Shown here: in pieces, positions 16,502 to 25,179 of the stretch
Numbering within the stretch: position 1 is the stretch's first letter
Layout: each line of letters opens with the position of its first letter
Assembly: GCA_020854235.1 (NCBI GenBank)
Contig: JADZFW010000117.1
Location: 1 to 49,757, forward strand
Direction: 5' to 3'
From: Flavobacteriaceae bacterium
GTDB taxonomy: Bacteria; Bacteroidota; Bacteroidia; Flavobacteriales; Flavobacteriaceae
Length of the DNA: 49,757 nt
Position numbers and translations under genes: made by a program
Notes under the pieces: model-generated
The model's input: the letters and a program-made list of their open reading frames with translations, nothing else
Told to the model about the DNA's origin: nothing
Databases searched by the model: none

Positions 16502-17554
16502 ATGCGAAAATACAGCTTGCAAAAACAATTCTTATTCAGCATTGTACTCATTGTGAGTATTTCCATAACATTGTATTATACGGTTGACTATTTACATTAT
16601 AGAACAGTTGCACTGATCTTATTGCTTTGTGTATCGGTTTCAGCCATGTTATTTGACATTTATCCTGTTTTGGTTACCGCATTTTTGAGTGCTTTTATTT
16701 GGAATTTCTTTTTTATTCCACCTACTTTTACTTTACATATTGGTTCACCCGAAGATGCATTGATGTTTTTAATGTATTTTGTGATAGCTTTAATTAATGC
16801 TGTACTGAGTTTTAAAATCAGAGAATATCAAGTGGTTGAGCGGGATCGGATTGAAAAAGAGAATTCTATTAAATTGTACAATTCGCTTCTCAACTCGCTT
16901 TCACACGAGATGCGTACACCTATCGCTACCATTATTGGTTCTGTTGATGTATTGAATGAAAACGAACAAAATATTTCTCCAATTGGAAAAAAAGAATTGT
17001 TACAAGAAATTGAGAAAGCCGGATTGAGACTCAACCGCCAAGTAGATAATATTTTAAATATGAGCAGATTGGAATCGGGAATATTGCAACCACAACTCGA
17101 TTGGTGTGATATTGGAGAAATTACACATCTGGCCATCAAACACAATCATGAGCATCAAAAAAATCACGATATTCAGGTAATCATCCAACCCGAACTACCC
17201 TATTTTAAATTGGACAGATTTTTAATTGAACACATTCTCATTAATTTAATTCATAATGCCTTGGTATACACACCTGATCATACGCAAATCAAAGTAGAAG
17301 TTCAATATCATAAAAAAGTTTTAAAATTGATCATTTCGGATAATGGCAATGGAATACCTGAAAAAAATATTGCGCAAGTTTTCGACAAATTTTATAGGCT
17401 TCCCAATGCTGCAGCTGGTGGCACTGGACTTGGACTTTCCATAGTTAAAGGATTTACAGAAGCCCATCAGGGAAGCATTAATTTGGAAAATATCAAAACG
17501 GGTGGTGCTAAATTTACAGTATCTTTACCTGTCGAAACTTCAGAAATCATATAG
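16502..17554 (+). CDS. Short KdpD-like sensor histidine kinase
   Basis: 350 residues. Four closely spaced transmembrane helices (about 10-105) match the DUF4118 membrane domain of KdpD, including WNFFFIPPTFTLHIGSPEDA. They are followed by HisKA with the phospho-acceptor H135 in NSLSHEMRTPIATI and an HATPase domain (NLIHNALVYTP, SDNGNGIPE, GGTGLGLSIVKGF). The N-terminal KdpD/Usp cytosolic sensor of about 370 residues found in E. coli KdpD is absent. It precedes a KdpE-like regulator by 4 nt and lies among K+ transporter genes, so it probably senses K+ or turgor. Confidence 0.9.
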   Translation: MRKYSLQKQFLFSIVLIVSISITLYYTVDYLHYRTVALILLLCVSVSAMLFDIYPVLVTAFLSAFIWNFFFIPPTFTLHIGSPEDALMFLMYFVIALINAVLSFKIREYQVVERDRIEKENSIKLYNSLLNSLSHEMRTPIATIIGSVDVLNENEQNISPIGKKELLQEIEKAGLRLNRQVDNILNMSRLESGILQPQLDWCDIGEITHLAIKHNHEHQKNHDIQVIIQPELPYFKLDRFLIEHILINLIHNALVYTPDHTQIKVEVQYHKKVLKLIISDNGNGIPEKNIAQVFDKFYRLPNAAAGGTGLGLSIVKGFTEAHQGSINLENIKTGGAKFTVSLPVETSEII

Positions 17555-17558
17555 CAAA

Positions 17559-18236
17559 ATGAATAAGTTGGATATATTAGTTATTGATGACGAGCCTCAA
17601 ATTCGCAAACTTTTACAAATTAGTTTGGAGAGTTATGATTACAGCGTGCATCAAGCAGCCAATGGAAAAGAAGGTTTAATCATGGCTGCCAATCATCCAC
17701 CTCATTTGATATTGTTGGATATTGGTTTACCCGATAAAAGTGGTCATGAGGTTTTACAGGAATTACGCGAATGGTATAACCAACCCATCTTGATTCTCTC
17801 TGTGCAAAACTCGGAGTACGATATTGTAAAAGCTTTGGACAATGGTGCAACCGACTATATCACCAAACCCTTTAGAACCGGCGAATTAATGGCACGTATC
17901 AGGTCGGCCATTAGATTGAGTCAAAATCAAACCGTTGAAACCATTTTATGTTTGGACGATTTACAAATAGATTTAACAGCACGCACGGTTAAAAAAAATG
18001 GAACTATTGTCAAACTAACGGCAACTGAATACCAACTCATATCACTCTTTGCAAAAAATGAAGGTAAAGTCCTAACCCATCAATTTATACTCAAGGAAAT
18101 TTGGGGAGTCGGATTTCAAACTGAAACGCAATATTTAAGAGTTTTTGTAGGAACACTTCGTAAAAAGATTGAAAACGATTTTCAAAATCCGGTACATATT
18201 ATTACAGAAAGCGGCGTCGGATATCGATTTCAATAA
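17559..18236 (+). CDS. KdpE-like OmpR-family response regulator
   Basis: 225 residues from ATG at 17559, 4 nt after the kinase stop. The receiver domain has the acidic pair D10/D11 in VIDDEPQ, phospho-acceptor D54 in LLDIGLPDKSG and K in ITKPFRTGEL. A winged-helix C-terminal domain follows (LTATEYQLISLFAKNEGKVL, RVFVGTLRKKIENDF, GVGYRF), closely resembling KdpE. It is the likely binder of the TTTATA-N5-TTTATA sites upstream of its own operon, trkH and kup. Confidence 0.93.
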   Translation: MNKLDILVIDDEPQIRKLLQISLESYDYSVHQAANGKEGLIMAANHPPHLILLDIGLPDKSGHEVLQELREWYNQPILILSVQNSEYDIVKALDNGATDYITKPFRTGELMARIRSAIRLSQNQTVETILCLDDLQIDLTARTVKKNGTIVKLTATEYQLISLFAKNEGKVLTHQFILKEIWGVGFQTETQYLRVFVGTLRKKIENDFQNPVHIITESGVGYRFQ

Positions 18237-18238
18237 TC

Positions 18239-18304
18239 TTTATTTTTTCTTTATTCCCTAAAAAAAATCTTTACTTTTTCTATATAAAATTTGCTTTCTC
18301 TTTG
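18239..18304 (+). promoter_or_regulatory. Two KdpE-like boxes and promoter of the trkH operon
   Basis: Upstream box TTTATT-ttttc-TTTATT (18239-18255), proximal box TTTACT-ttttc-TATATA (18270-18286), 10 nt, then TCTCTTTG (18297-18304) as a poor -7 element. The boxes are 31 nt apart, close to three helical turns. The upstream box starts only 3 nt after the response-regulator stop codon. Confidence 0.68.
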
Positions 18305-18322
18305 CATTGTAATTTCATTATG

Positions 18323-18652
18323 ATGGAAATAGATTCTAAAACTGCACATTTGATCGTTGAGATTTATCGCAATATTCAATCTGTAAAAGAAGTATTGAAA
18401 ACACCTCCTTTCTCAGATTCGGAATTGTTGTTTCAAAGCGGTCATGTTTTAGATGCTTTGATGAATCAAGCTTTGGCTATGTATTCGAATGATCTCATGT
18501 TGAAAAAAATTACTGCTTTGTCCAAATATGTAAAAGAGTTGAAACATCTCAACAGCATCATTATTTCCAACAACTTTCAAAATACATTAACAGTTCCTCT
18601 GGATAACATTTTTACAGATTTGGAATTGCTAAAAAATCAAATTAAAATTTAA
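18323..18652 (+). CDS. Small helical protein upstream of trkH, paralogue of the one upstream of kup
   Basis: 109 residues, no signal peptide or membrane segment, predicted mostly alpha-helical. ATG at 18323 is chosen because it aligns with the start of its paralogue at 21154; ATG at 18320 is equally possible. Shared blocks include TA-LIVEIYRNIQS, SDSELL-QSG-VLDALMNQALA and YVKELK; by eye roughly 60% of positions are identical. It ends 1 nt before trkH, so translational coupling is likely. Family not recognised. Position ahead of two unrelated K+ transporters suggests a cytosolic regulator or assembly partner of K+ uptake. Confidence 0.82.
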   Translation: MEIDSKTAHLIVEIYRNIQSVKEVLKTPPFSDSELLFQSGHVLDALMNQALAMYSNDLMLKKITALSKYVKELKHLNSIIISNNFQNTLTVPLDNIFTDLELLKNQIKI

Positions 18653-18653
18653 T

Positions 18654-20213
18654 ATGTTTAAAACTTTTATCAAACAAATAGCTAGTTTACAGATGATTGT
18701 CGGTGGAGTAATCATGTTTCCTGCTATAGTATCTCTAATTTATGGAGAATGGTATTCGCTGATAGGATTTGTCATTTCTAGTATAGTCATCATGTTGATG
18801 GGATTTGTATTACATCATTTTTTAAATGAAACCAAAGAACCTGAATTTAAACATTCCTTGGCAATTGCTGCTTTAGGTTGGACTATGGTCATTGTATCCG
18901 GAGCACTACCTTATTACGTGACCGCATGGATAACCCCTATTGAAATCATGCAACAATTTGTTCCTACGGGAATGGTATACGAATCTAGTTTGCTCAATTT
19001 TAGAAATCCATTGCATTGTATTTTTGAAAGCACAAGTGCATTTACAACAACCGGATTATCGATGGCTTATCATGAACCATCGGTTGGAAAAACGATTTTA
19101 TTTTACCGACACTTTTCAAATTGGATTGGAGGTGCAGGTTTTATCGTAATGGCATTAGCAATATTCAAACAAATTCCTGGAAAAAGTGCAACCTTACTAT
19201 ATAATTCCGAAACTTCAGGTACCAAACTAAAAGCTACCATTATGGAAACAGCACGTTCCATTTGGAAAGCTTATCTAATCGTTTCTTTATTTTTATTCGT
19301 GTTACTTTTAGTAGGTACCTATTTGATTTTACCCGATTATCCTTTTTCTGAGAATCTTTTTGACTCCTTAAACCATGCCATGGCGGGAATATCTACTGGT
19401 GGATTTAGCACCTTGGATGATAGTATTGCAACTTATCAATCGGCTCAAATGGATATCTTGTATATTTTTCCCATGTTGATTGGAAGTTTCTCCTTACCAT
19501 TTTTCTTTCGGTTTATTTTTTTAAGAAAATACAGCGAATTGTGGAATGATATTCAAACCAGAGCCATTATAATCGGATCCATTATCGGAAGCATTCTATT
19601 GTCCATTTTCTTGATGCAATCACATCAAATATCTGATGCCTTTAGAGTTGGTACGTTTCAATTTGTAAGTGCTTTATCCACTACGGGTTGGCAAACCTCA
19701 AACATAGGTGCTTGGGATGATTTATCTATTTTGTTTATTGTTTCAGCGGGAATGATAGTAGGTGGAGCAGCTGGAGGAACTGTAGGAGGAATTAAAGTAA
19801 TCAGAGCCTTGTTATTACAAAAGGGATTGCAATGGCATATCAACAAAGTATTTCATCCTAAAAATGCAATTAAATCAATCAAATTTGACCATAAAATACT
19901 CCTCCCCGATGAAATGAATGCAGAATTGGCTCGAGCCGGAATTTTCACTTTGCTCTATTTGATTTTTGTATTTATTTCAACAATGATTACAACCTATTTT
20001 ATGAGTTCAGACTTTTCATTGGCAGATGCCTTGTTTGAATCGGCTTCGGCCCAAGGAACGGTTGGATTATCAACAGGCATAACCGACCCGGGAATGCATC
20101 CAGTATTGGAAACCGTCTACATTATTCAAATGCTTGCTGGAAGACTAGAAATCATACCCTTACTAGTATTGATTAGAATATTATTTATGGGAACAAAACC
20201 ACGACTCGTTTAA
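18654..20213 (+). CDS. trkH: Trk/Ktr potassium uptake protein, TrkH family
   Basis: K+-translocating inner-membrane subunit, 519 residues, about ten membrane segments. The four pore loops with their selectivity glycines are visible: STSAFTTTGLSM, MAGISTGGFST, SALSTTGWQTSN and ASAQGTVGLSTG. It needs the RCK partner encoded 22 nt downstream. Expression is predicted to depend on the KdpE-like boxes ahead of the operon. Confidence 0.95.
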   Translation: MFKTFIKQIASLQMIVGGVIMFPAIVSLIYGEWYSLIGFVISSIVIMLMGFVLHHFLNETKEPEFKHSLAIAALGWTMVIVSGALPYYVTAWITPIEIMQQFVPTGMVYESSLLNFRNPLHCIFESTSAFTTTGLSMAYHEPSVGKTILFYRHFSNWIGGAGFIVMALAIFKQIPGKSATLLYNSETSGTKLKATIMETARSIWKAYLIVSLFLFVLLLVGTYLILPDYPFSENLFDSLNHAMAGISTGGFSTLDDSIATYQSAQMDILYIFPMLIGSFSLPFFFRFIFLRKYSELWNDIQTRAIIIGSIIGSILLSIFLMQSHQISDAFRVGTFQFVSALSTTGWQTSNIGAWDDLSILFIVSAGMIVGGAAGGTVGGIKVIRALLLQKGLQWHINKVFHPKNAIKSIKFDHKILLPDEMNAELARAGIFTLLYLIFVFISTMITTYFMSSDFSLADALFESASAQGTVGLSTGITDPGMHPVLETVYIIQMLAGRLEIIPLLVLIRILFMGTKPRLV

Positions 20214-20235
20214 TTAATTTTAAAAATAAAAAAAC

Positions 20236-20895
20236 ATGCATATCATTATTATTGGATCAGGTAAAACAGGCAAACACATTATTGACGCAGCCGTCAACGA
20301 CCAAAACGAAGTGTTTGTCATAGAAAAAAACAAGGAATTAGCTGATTGGGTGGCGACTAATTACGATTGCGTCGTTATTCATGGAGATGCAACCAAAGTT
20401 GAAATCCTAAAAGAAGCCAATGCTGAAAAAGCTGATGCTATCATTGTATCAACCAATGACGACGCAGTCAATATGTTGGTAATATTGTTAGCAAAACAAT
20501 TGGGAATCAAGCGATTGGTAAGCTCGGTAAACAATGAAGATCATATTCCGGTATTTGAGCAATTGGGAATTGATACCGTAGAAAGTCCTTATAGGTTGAA
20601 TGGAAAATATTTATATAGAGCAGTTCAAGGAGGTAACGTGAAAGATTTTTTAGATTTAGGAGACGGAATTGAAATTTTGGAATTGTTAATTGCACCAAAA
20701 TCTGTTTTAGTGGATACTGCTATAAAAGATTTACATTTTGAAAAAATCTTACCCAAAGAATGTAAAATAATAATCATCAAAAGAAATAATCAAATTATTG
20801 TTCCTGAAGGAGATACAGTTATATTAAACCATGATATAATTGTTGTTTTAACGCCTAAGGATAAAATAAGACATATTATTCAGATATCAAAATAA
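20236..20895 (+). CDS. trkA: TrkA/KtrA-type RCK regulatory subunit
   Basis: Cytosolic NAD(H)/ATP-binding regulator that gates TrkH. 219 residues with one Rossmann TrkA-N domain ([35 protein letters not shown]) and one TrkA-C domain (about 135-219). E. coli TrkA has two such halves; this single unit is KtrA-like and would form an octameric ring. Ends at a clear terminator. Confidence 0.93.
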   Translation: MHIIIIGSGKTGKHIIDAAVNDQNEVFVIEKNKELADWVATNYDCVVIHGDATKVEILKEANAEKADAIIVSTNDDAVNMLVILLAKQLGIKRLVSSVNNEDHIPVFEQLGIDTVESPYRLNGKYLYRAVQGGNVKDFLDLGDGIEILELLIAPKSVLVDTAIKDLHFEKILPKECKIIIIKRNNQIIVPEGDTVILNHDIIVVLTPKDKIRHIIQISK

Positions 20896-20940
20896 AGACT
20901 CGCAAAAAGAAAAAACAGACTTAACAAATAAATTTTTTGT

Positions 20941-20976
20941 AAACAGCACTTTTAAGTAAAAAAGTGCTGTTTTTTT
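20941..20976 (+). terminator. Rho-independent terminator of the trkH-trkA operon
   Basis: aaacagcactttt pairs with aaaagtgctgttt across a short loop and is followed by a run of T residues. Confidence 0.9.
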
Positions 20977-21067
20977 ATATTCTAAAAGCAAAAAATATAA
21001 AACATTGAATATGAGTTGATAACTAAGATAACGATTTTGAAAATACTATTTTTCTGCTTTAACAATC

Positions 21068-21134
21068 TTTATATTTTCTTTATACTTTAACCTAATATCT
21101 TTATATTTTCCATACTTTAAAAAAAGTTTCTTTG
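21068..21134 (+). promoter_or_regulatory. Two KdpE-like boxes and promoter of the kup operon
   Basis: Upstream box TTTATA-ttttc-TTTATA (21068-21084, both half-sites perfect), proximal box TTTATA-ttttc-CATACT (21100-21116), exactly 10 nt, then TTTCTTTG (21127-21134). The two boxes are 32 nt apart. The layout matches that of the trkH operon, with 19 nt from the -7 element to the ATG compared with 18 there. Confidence 0.72.
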
Positions 21135-21153
21135 CATCGTAATTTTAAGTACA

Positions 21154-21480
21154 ATGCAAATTGACACCAAAACAGCTGATTTAATTGTTGAAATTTATCG
21201 CAATATTCAATCGATAAAAAACATTCTTAAAACCAAACCTTTCATCGATTCGGAATTATTGGTCCAAAGCGGTAATGTCTTGGATGCATTGATGAATCAA
21301 GCATTGGCCATACATTCCAATGCCCTAATGCTTCAAAAAATTACGCAATTAACCATTTATGTGAAAGAATTAAAAGAGACCAATCAATCTCTAATTTCAA
21401 TTCCCTTTCAAAACCATCTCAATCAACACCTTGATACCATTATCTCAGATTTAGAGGTTTTAAAATCAAATTTAAATTAA
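21154..21480 (+). CDS. Small helical protein upstream of kup, paralogue of the one upstream of trkH
   Basis: 108 residues, cytosolic, helical, no recognised family. It aligns without gaps to the protein at 18323 (common blocks LIVEIYRNIQS, DSELL, VLDALMNQALA, LMLQKIT, YVKELK). The 5' regions are also alike (tttgcatcgtaatttt here, tttgcattgtaatttc there), so gene and promoter were duplicated together. The kup ATG follows after 3 nt. Function unknown; the repeated partnership with K+ importers is the only clue. Confidence 0.85.
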   Translation: MQIDTKTADLIVEIYRNIQSIKNILKTKPFIDSELLVQSGNVLDALMNQALAIHSNALMLQKITQLTIYVKELKETNQSLISIPFQNHLNQHLDTIISDLEVLKSNLN

Positions 21481-21483
21481 ACT

Positions 21484-23457
21484 ATGGAACACCAAAACAA
21501 AGCCTATGTTCAAAAAGTAACTGCAGCTACTTTATTAGTAGCATTGGGAATCATATATGGAGATATAGGAACCAGCCCGCTCTATGTATTAAAAGCTATT
21601 GTAGGGACCAAGCAAGTTTCCGATGTATTGGTTTATGGCGGTGTCTCGCTTATTTTTTGGACTTTGGTTTTTCAAACCAGTATCAAATACATTTGGTTAA
21701 CACTCCAAGCTGATAATCACGGTGAAGGAGGTATTTTCTCTTTGTATGCTTTAGTTAAAAGATTTGGTAAAAAGTTGGTAATACCAGCCATGATCGGTGC
21801 TACTACGCTTCTAGCAGATGGTATTATCACGCCACCCATTTCCGTAGCTTCTGCTGTTGAAGGTTTAACTATTGTCAAAGGTTTGGAAAATCTTCCAACT
21901 GTGCCAATAGTCATATTAATTTTATCTTTTTTGTTTTTCTTTCAACGTTTTGGAACGCAAAAAGTTGGGGTCTTCTTTGGTCCGGCAATGGTTGTTTGGT
22001 TCAGTATGTTGTTCATCATGGGTATGAGTCACATCATTCATCATCCGGATATTTTCAAAGCTTTAAGCCCACATTACGCCTATGAATTATTGGTACAATA
22101 TCCACATGGATTTTGGATTTTAGGTGCCGTATTTTTAGCGACAACCGGTGCGGAAGCTTTGTATAGTGACTTGGGACACTGTGGAATTAAAAATATTCGC
22201 ATCACATGGGTATTTGTTAAAACTAGTTTGGTTATCAATTATTTGGGTCAAGCTGCTTGGCTCATGCATACGGATATCCAACATTTATCCGGCAAAAATC
22301 CATTTTTTGAAATGATGCCACCTTGGTTTTTATTAACCGGTATATTCATAGCCACTAGTGCAGCCATTATAGCTTCACAAGCTTTAATCAGTGGAAGTTT
22401 TACTTTGATAAACGAAGCGATGAACTTAAACTTTTGGCCTCGAGTTAAAGTGAGACAACCTTCAGATACCAAAGGTCAAATTTATATTCCCAGTGTTAAT
22501 TTCTTATTATGGGTAGGATGTCTTTTTGTCATCCTATTTTTCAAAAATTCCAGTAATATGGAAGCAGCCTATGGATTGGCCATAACCATTACCATGATGA
22601 TGACAACCATATTGTTAGGCACATTTTTATTATACAGATTGAAGTGGAAAAAACAATTTGTATATACTATAATACCCATGTTTTTAATAATTGAATTATC
22701 CTTTTTTGTAGCCAATATCCAAAAGTTTCCTGAAGGTGGCTATATTACCCTTATTATCTCAAGTGTTTTCTTTTTTGTCATGTTTTCGATCTATTCAGGT
22801 AGAAAAATCACCAACAGACTGACCAAGTTTGTGACCTTTTCCAACTATATTGATCATTTGAAAGAATTGAGCAATGATGATAGCATTCCCAAATTTTCCA
22901 CTCATCTCATCTATTTGAGTAAAGCTGATCGAAAAAATGAAATTGAAGAAAAAATTATGAGATCAATTTTCTCAAAAAAACCAAAAAGAGCTGATGTATA
23001 TTGGTTTTTACATTTAGACCGTACGGAAGATCCTTATACCTTGAGCTACGACGTTTCAGAAATTGTAGATGATACCATCATTAAAGTTAACATCAGAATC
23101 GGATTTAGAATATTTCCGAAAACTGAAATGTATTTTAAAAAAATCGTTCAGGATTTGGTAGCTAATAAAGAACTAAACTTACACATCAGACCTGACGGAA
23201 GCACAAAATATAACAACGAACCTGATTTTAAGTTTGTAGTGATTGAAAAATTCTTATCCGTTGAAAATGAATTTACTATTAAAGAAGGAATTCTTTTAAA
23301 TGCCTATTTCTTTATGAAAAAACTGGCTCAAAAAGATGAAGCAGCATTTGGTTTGGATAAAAGCGATGTGGTGATTGAACACGTTCCTTTGGTATTTGAA
23401 AAGGTGACTAGTTTCAATTTGATAAGAGAACATAAAAAGAAGAAAAAATTGAATTGA
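21484..23457 (+). CDS. kup: Low-affinity potassium/proton symporter Kup
   Basis: KUP/HAK/KT family transporter, 657 residues, with about twelve membrane helices in the first 430 residues and a C-terminal cytosolic domain. The family signature GIIYGDIGTSPLYVLKAIV is intact, with NHGEGGIFSLYAL and LLADGIITPPISV following. Second gene of an operon led by a small paralogous protein and predicted KdpE boxes. Its 3' end converges on the DUF3570 gene. Confidence 0.96.
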   Translation: MEHQNKAYVQKVTAATLLVALGIIYGDIGTSPLYVLKAIVGTKQVSDVLVYGGVSLIFWTLVFQTSIKYIWLTLQADNHGEGGIFSLYALVKRFGKKLVIPAMIGATTLLADGIITPPISVASAVEGLTIVKGLENLPTVPIVILILSFLFFFQRFGTQKVGVFFGPAMVVWFSMLFIMGMSHIIHHPDIFKALSPHYAYELLVQYPHGFWILGAVFLATTGAEALYSDLGHCGIKNIRITWVFVKTSLVINYLGQAAWLMHTDIQHLSGKNPFFEMMPPWFLLTGIFIATSAAIIASQALISGSFTLINEAMNLNFWPRVKVRQPSDTKGQIYIPSVNFLLWVGCLFVILFFKNSSNMEAAYGLAITITMMMTTILLGTFLLYRLKWKKQFVYTIIPMFLIIELSFFVANIQKFPEGGYITLIISSVFFFVMFSIYSGRKITNRLTKFVTFSNYIDHLKELSNDDSIPKFSTHLIYLSKADRKNEIEEKIMRSIFSKKPKRADVYWFLHLDRTEDPYTLSYDVSEIVDDTIIKVNIRIGFRIFPKTEMYFKKIVQDLVANKELNLHIRPDGSTKYNNEPDFKFVVIEKFLSVENEFTIKEGILLNAYFFMKKLAQKDEAAFGLDKSDVVIEHVPLVFEKVTSFNLIREHKKKKKLN

Positions 23458-23467
23458 TTTATAGTTT

Positions 23468-23502
23468 AAAAAAAAGAGGTTGTATAAAACAACCTCTTTT
23501 TT
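23468..23502. terminator. Bidirectional terminator between kup and the DUF3570 gene
   Basis: gaggttgt (23476-23483) and acaacctc (23489-23496) form the stem, extended by an A run on the left and a T run on the right, so it works on both strands. Confidence 0.88.
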
Positions 23503-23519
23503 AGTATTATAACTTTAAA

Positions 23520-24965
23520 TCAATCTACGACAAATTTAAACCCAAGCGTAGCTATATCGGCAGTCAAGCCATTGCTACGGGTGTAATGTTGGTATCTCAA
23601 ATCCACATTTTTCAAACCGATTTTCCAAATTTTAGCTTTGGTAAAAATATCAGTGTAAGACAAACCGAATCCGTATTGTTGCGCATTAAATTCAGATAAA
23701 TCATAATCGGAAGTGTAGAATTCTTCTGAAGAAAGATGTTGCTCAAAACCAGCAAAATATTTGGCTTTCGTTTGCATATAATAACGATAAGCAGGTGTCA
23801 ACGTAAATTTATCTGAAAGCTTAATCGGTAATTCGACATTAGCAGTATGAGAGGTAATATCCCAATCATCCCAATAATAACGGTAGTAGGTACGCAAACT
23901 GATTCGTTCACTCAAATAATAATTGATTCTAGCTCCAAATGGTAATTTCAATCGGGTATCAGGCAAACGTTCAATGTCATCGGCCAATCGATACACCCCT
24001 TTGTTATCTCTGGTTTCATAAACAGATATGTATTGCGTATCCCCAATATAATAATCGTCTTTATCCGCAAAGTAAATTCTATGGTAAGGCGTTGATAACA
24101 GCCCTTCTTGCATGACCACATCCATGAAAACTGAGAATTGTAAATTACGGGTTAATACTTGTGAAAAACCCAAAGTTCCGGAATAGGAATTTCTTTTGGA
24201 GTCGGCAATGGCTTCAAATTGAGTTGGCACATATTGATTGGTTCCTAATCCATTTTCATTATACACGGTGATATTTTCAAAATATCCGTTATTTAAAAAA
24301 GAAGACCCATATTTGTCATATTCGTGCAATTCAGTTGGGTAAATGGGTTTCCATTGATCCAAATACACATTGGCTTTTAATGAAATTTCAGAATTGGTAC
24401 CATTGAATAATTTGGAAACATTGCCACCTACACCAAATGAAGTGTAATCATATTCATTGGAAAAATGTATATCAGTTCCCACAATCCATTTTCGGTCATC
24501 GCTACTATGGCTGTAACTCAAGGAACCAGCCGCCAACATATCTTCTTTTGAAGCACCAGAAGAAGCTTGCCAAGGGGTTCCGGTGGGTTGTTGCGGAGCC
24601 GGAGCTAAAACTTTATCATCATCGTCATCGTCATCGTCGTCACCACCGGAAGCTCCGGAATTAAACGGATTGATATTACTGGAAGAAGCCGATGAATAGG
24701 CAGATATCCCTACATCAAAGGTCAATACATCATCGGTACTCAGTGGCATGGATACTACAATATTGGTTGCCGCATCTTGTAGGTTTTCATCCCCTATTCC
24801 ACCCGAAACGGAAGAATTAGAACCGTTTTGATTATAACCGCTCATCAAAAATTCGATTTCGGCACTTTCCAAAACCCTTTTTTTGTACACAGTCGTACTA
24901 TCCGATTCTTGTGCTAGTAAAGTTGAGAAAGGGACTATAAATAAAAATAAAAATAATTTTTGCAT
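23520..24965 (-). CDS. DUF3570 outer-membrane beta-barrel protein
   Basis: 481 residues with a signal peptide (about 1-18, cleaved after LLAQ). Alternating aromatic and polar strands throughout (RTYYRYYWDDWDI, TPAYRYYMQTKAKYF, VDLRYQHYTRSNG) indicate an outer-membrane barrel. A Gly-Ser stretch runs into nine consecutive Asp residues at about position 115, followed by a Pro-rich segment, which looks like a surface or periplasmic loop that could bind cations. It is the last gene of a Trx-ApbE-DUF4266-DUF3570 set, a combination seen repeatedly in Bacteroidota and Proteobacteria. Function not established. Confidence 0.88.
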   Translation of the reverse strand: MQKLFLFLFIVPFSTLLAQESDSTTVYKKRVLESAEIEFLMSGYNQNGSNSSVSGGIGDENLQDAATNIVVSMPLSTDDVLTFDVGISAYSSASSSNINPFNSGASGGDDDDDDDDDKVLAPAPQQPTGTPWQASSGASKEDMLAAGSLSYSHSSDDRKWIVGTDIHFSNEYDYTSFGVGGNVSKLFNGTNSEISLKANVYLDQWKPIYPTELHEYDKYGSSFLNNGYFENITVYNENGLGTNQYVPTQFEAIADSKRNSYSGTLGFSQVLTRNLQFSVFMDVVMQEGLLSTPYHRIYFADKDDYYIGDTQYISVYETRDNKGVYRLADDIERLPDTRLKLPFGARINYYLSERISLRTYYRYYWDDWDITSHTANVELPIKLSDKFTLTPAYRYYMQTKAKYFAGFEQHLSSEEFYTSDYDLSEFNAQQYGFGLSYTDIFTKAKIWKIGLKNVDLRYQHYTRSNGLTADIATLGFKFVVD

Positions 24966-24980
24966 ATTGAAATTTTATAA

Positions 24981-25173
24981 TTTAAACTGATGGATGTTGG
25001 GTGTTGGATGCTGGATGCAACCTAAAACCTGAAACCACAGTGACTTAATGAACAACTTTAAACTTTAAACTGATGGATGTTGGGTGATAGATACTGGATG
25101 AACCTACAACCTGAAACCACAGTGAATTAATGAACAACTTTAAACTTTAAACTTTAAACTTTAAACCTTAAAC
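24981..25173. repeat. Two 83-bp direct repeats followed by TTTAAAC heptamers
   Basis: Unit 1 starts at 24981 and unit 2 at 25064 (both tttaaactgatggatgttgg), sharing aacctgaaaccacagtga and ttaatgaacaacttt with a few substitutions. Four perfect TTTAAAC heptamers (25139-25166) and one variant follow. The tract lies inside the operon, between DUF4266 and DUF3570, and carries no ORF. Likely a slippage-prone intergenic repeat. Confidence 0.85.
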
Positions 25174-25179
25174 TATTTA

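Noticed and set aside
17502-17558. Upstream extension of the KdpE-like regulator into the kinase gene
   Set aside because: The receiver domain begins at MNKLDILVIDDE (17559); the extension overlaps the kinase frame.
24437-24664. 75-codon plus-strand ORF ending in a His/Arg-rich tail
   Set aside because: It is the complement of the Asp repeat in the DUF3570 gene.
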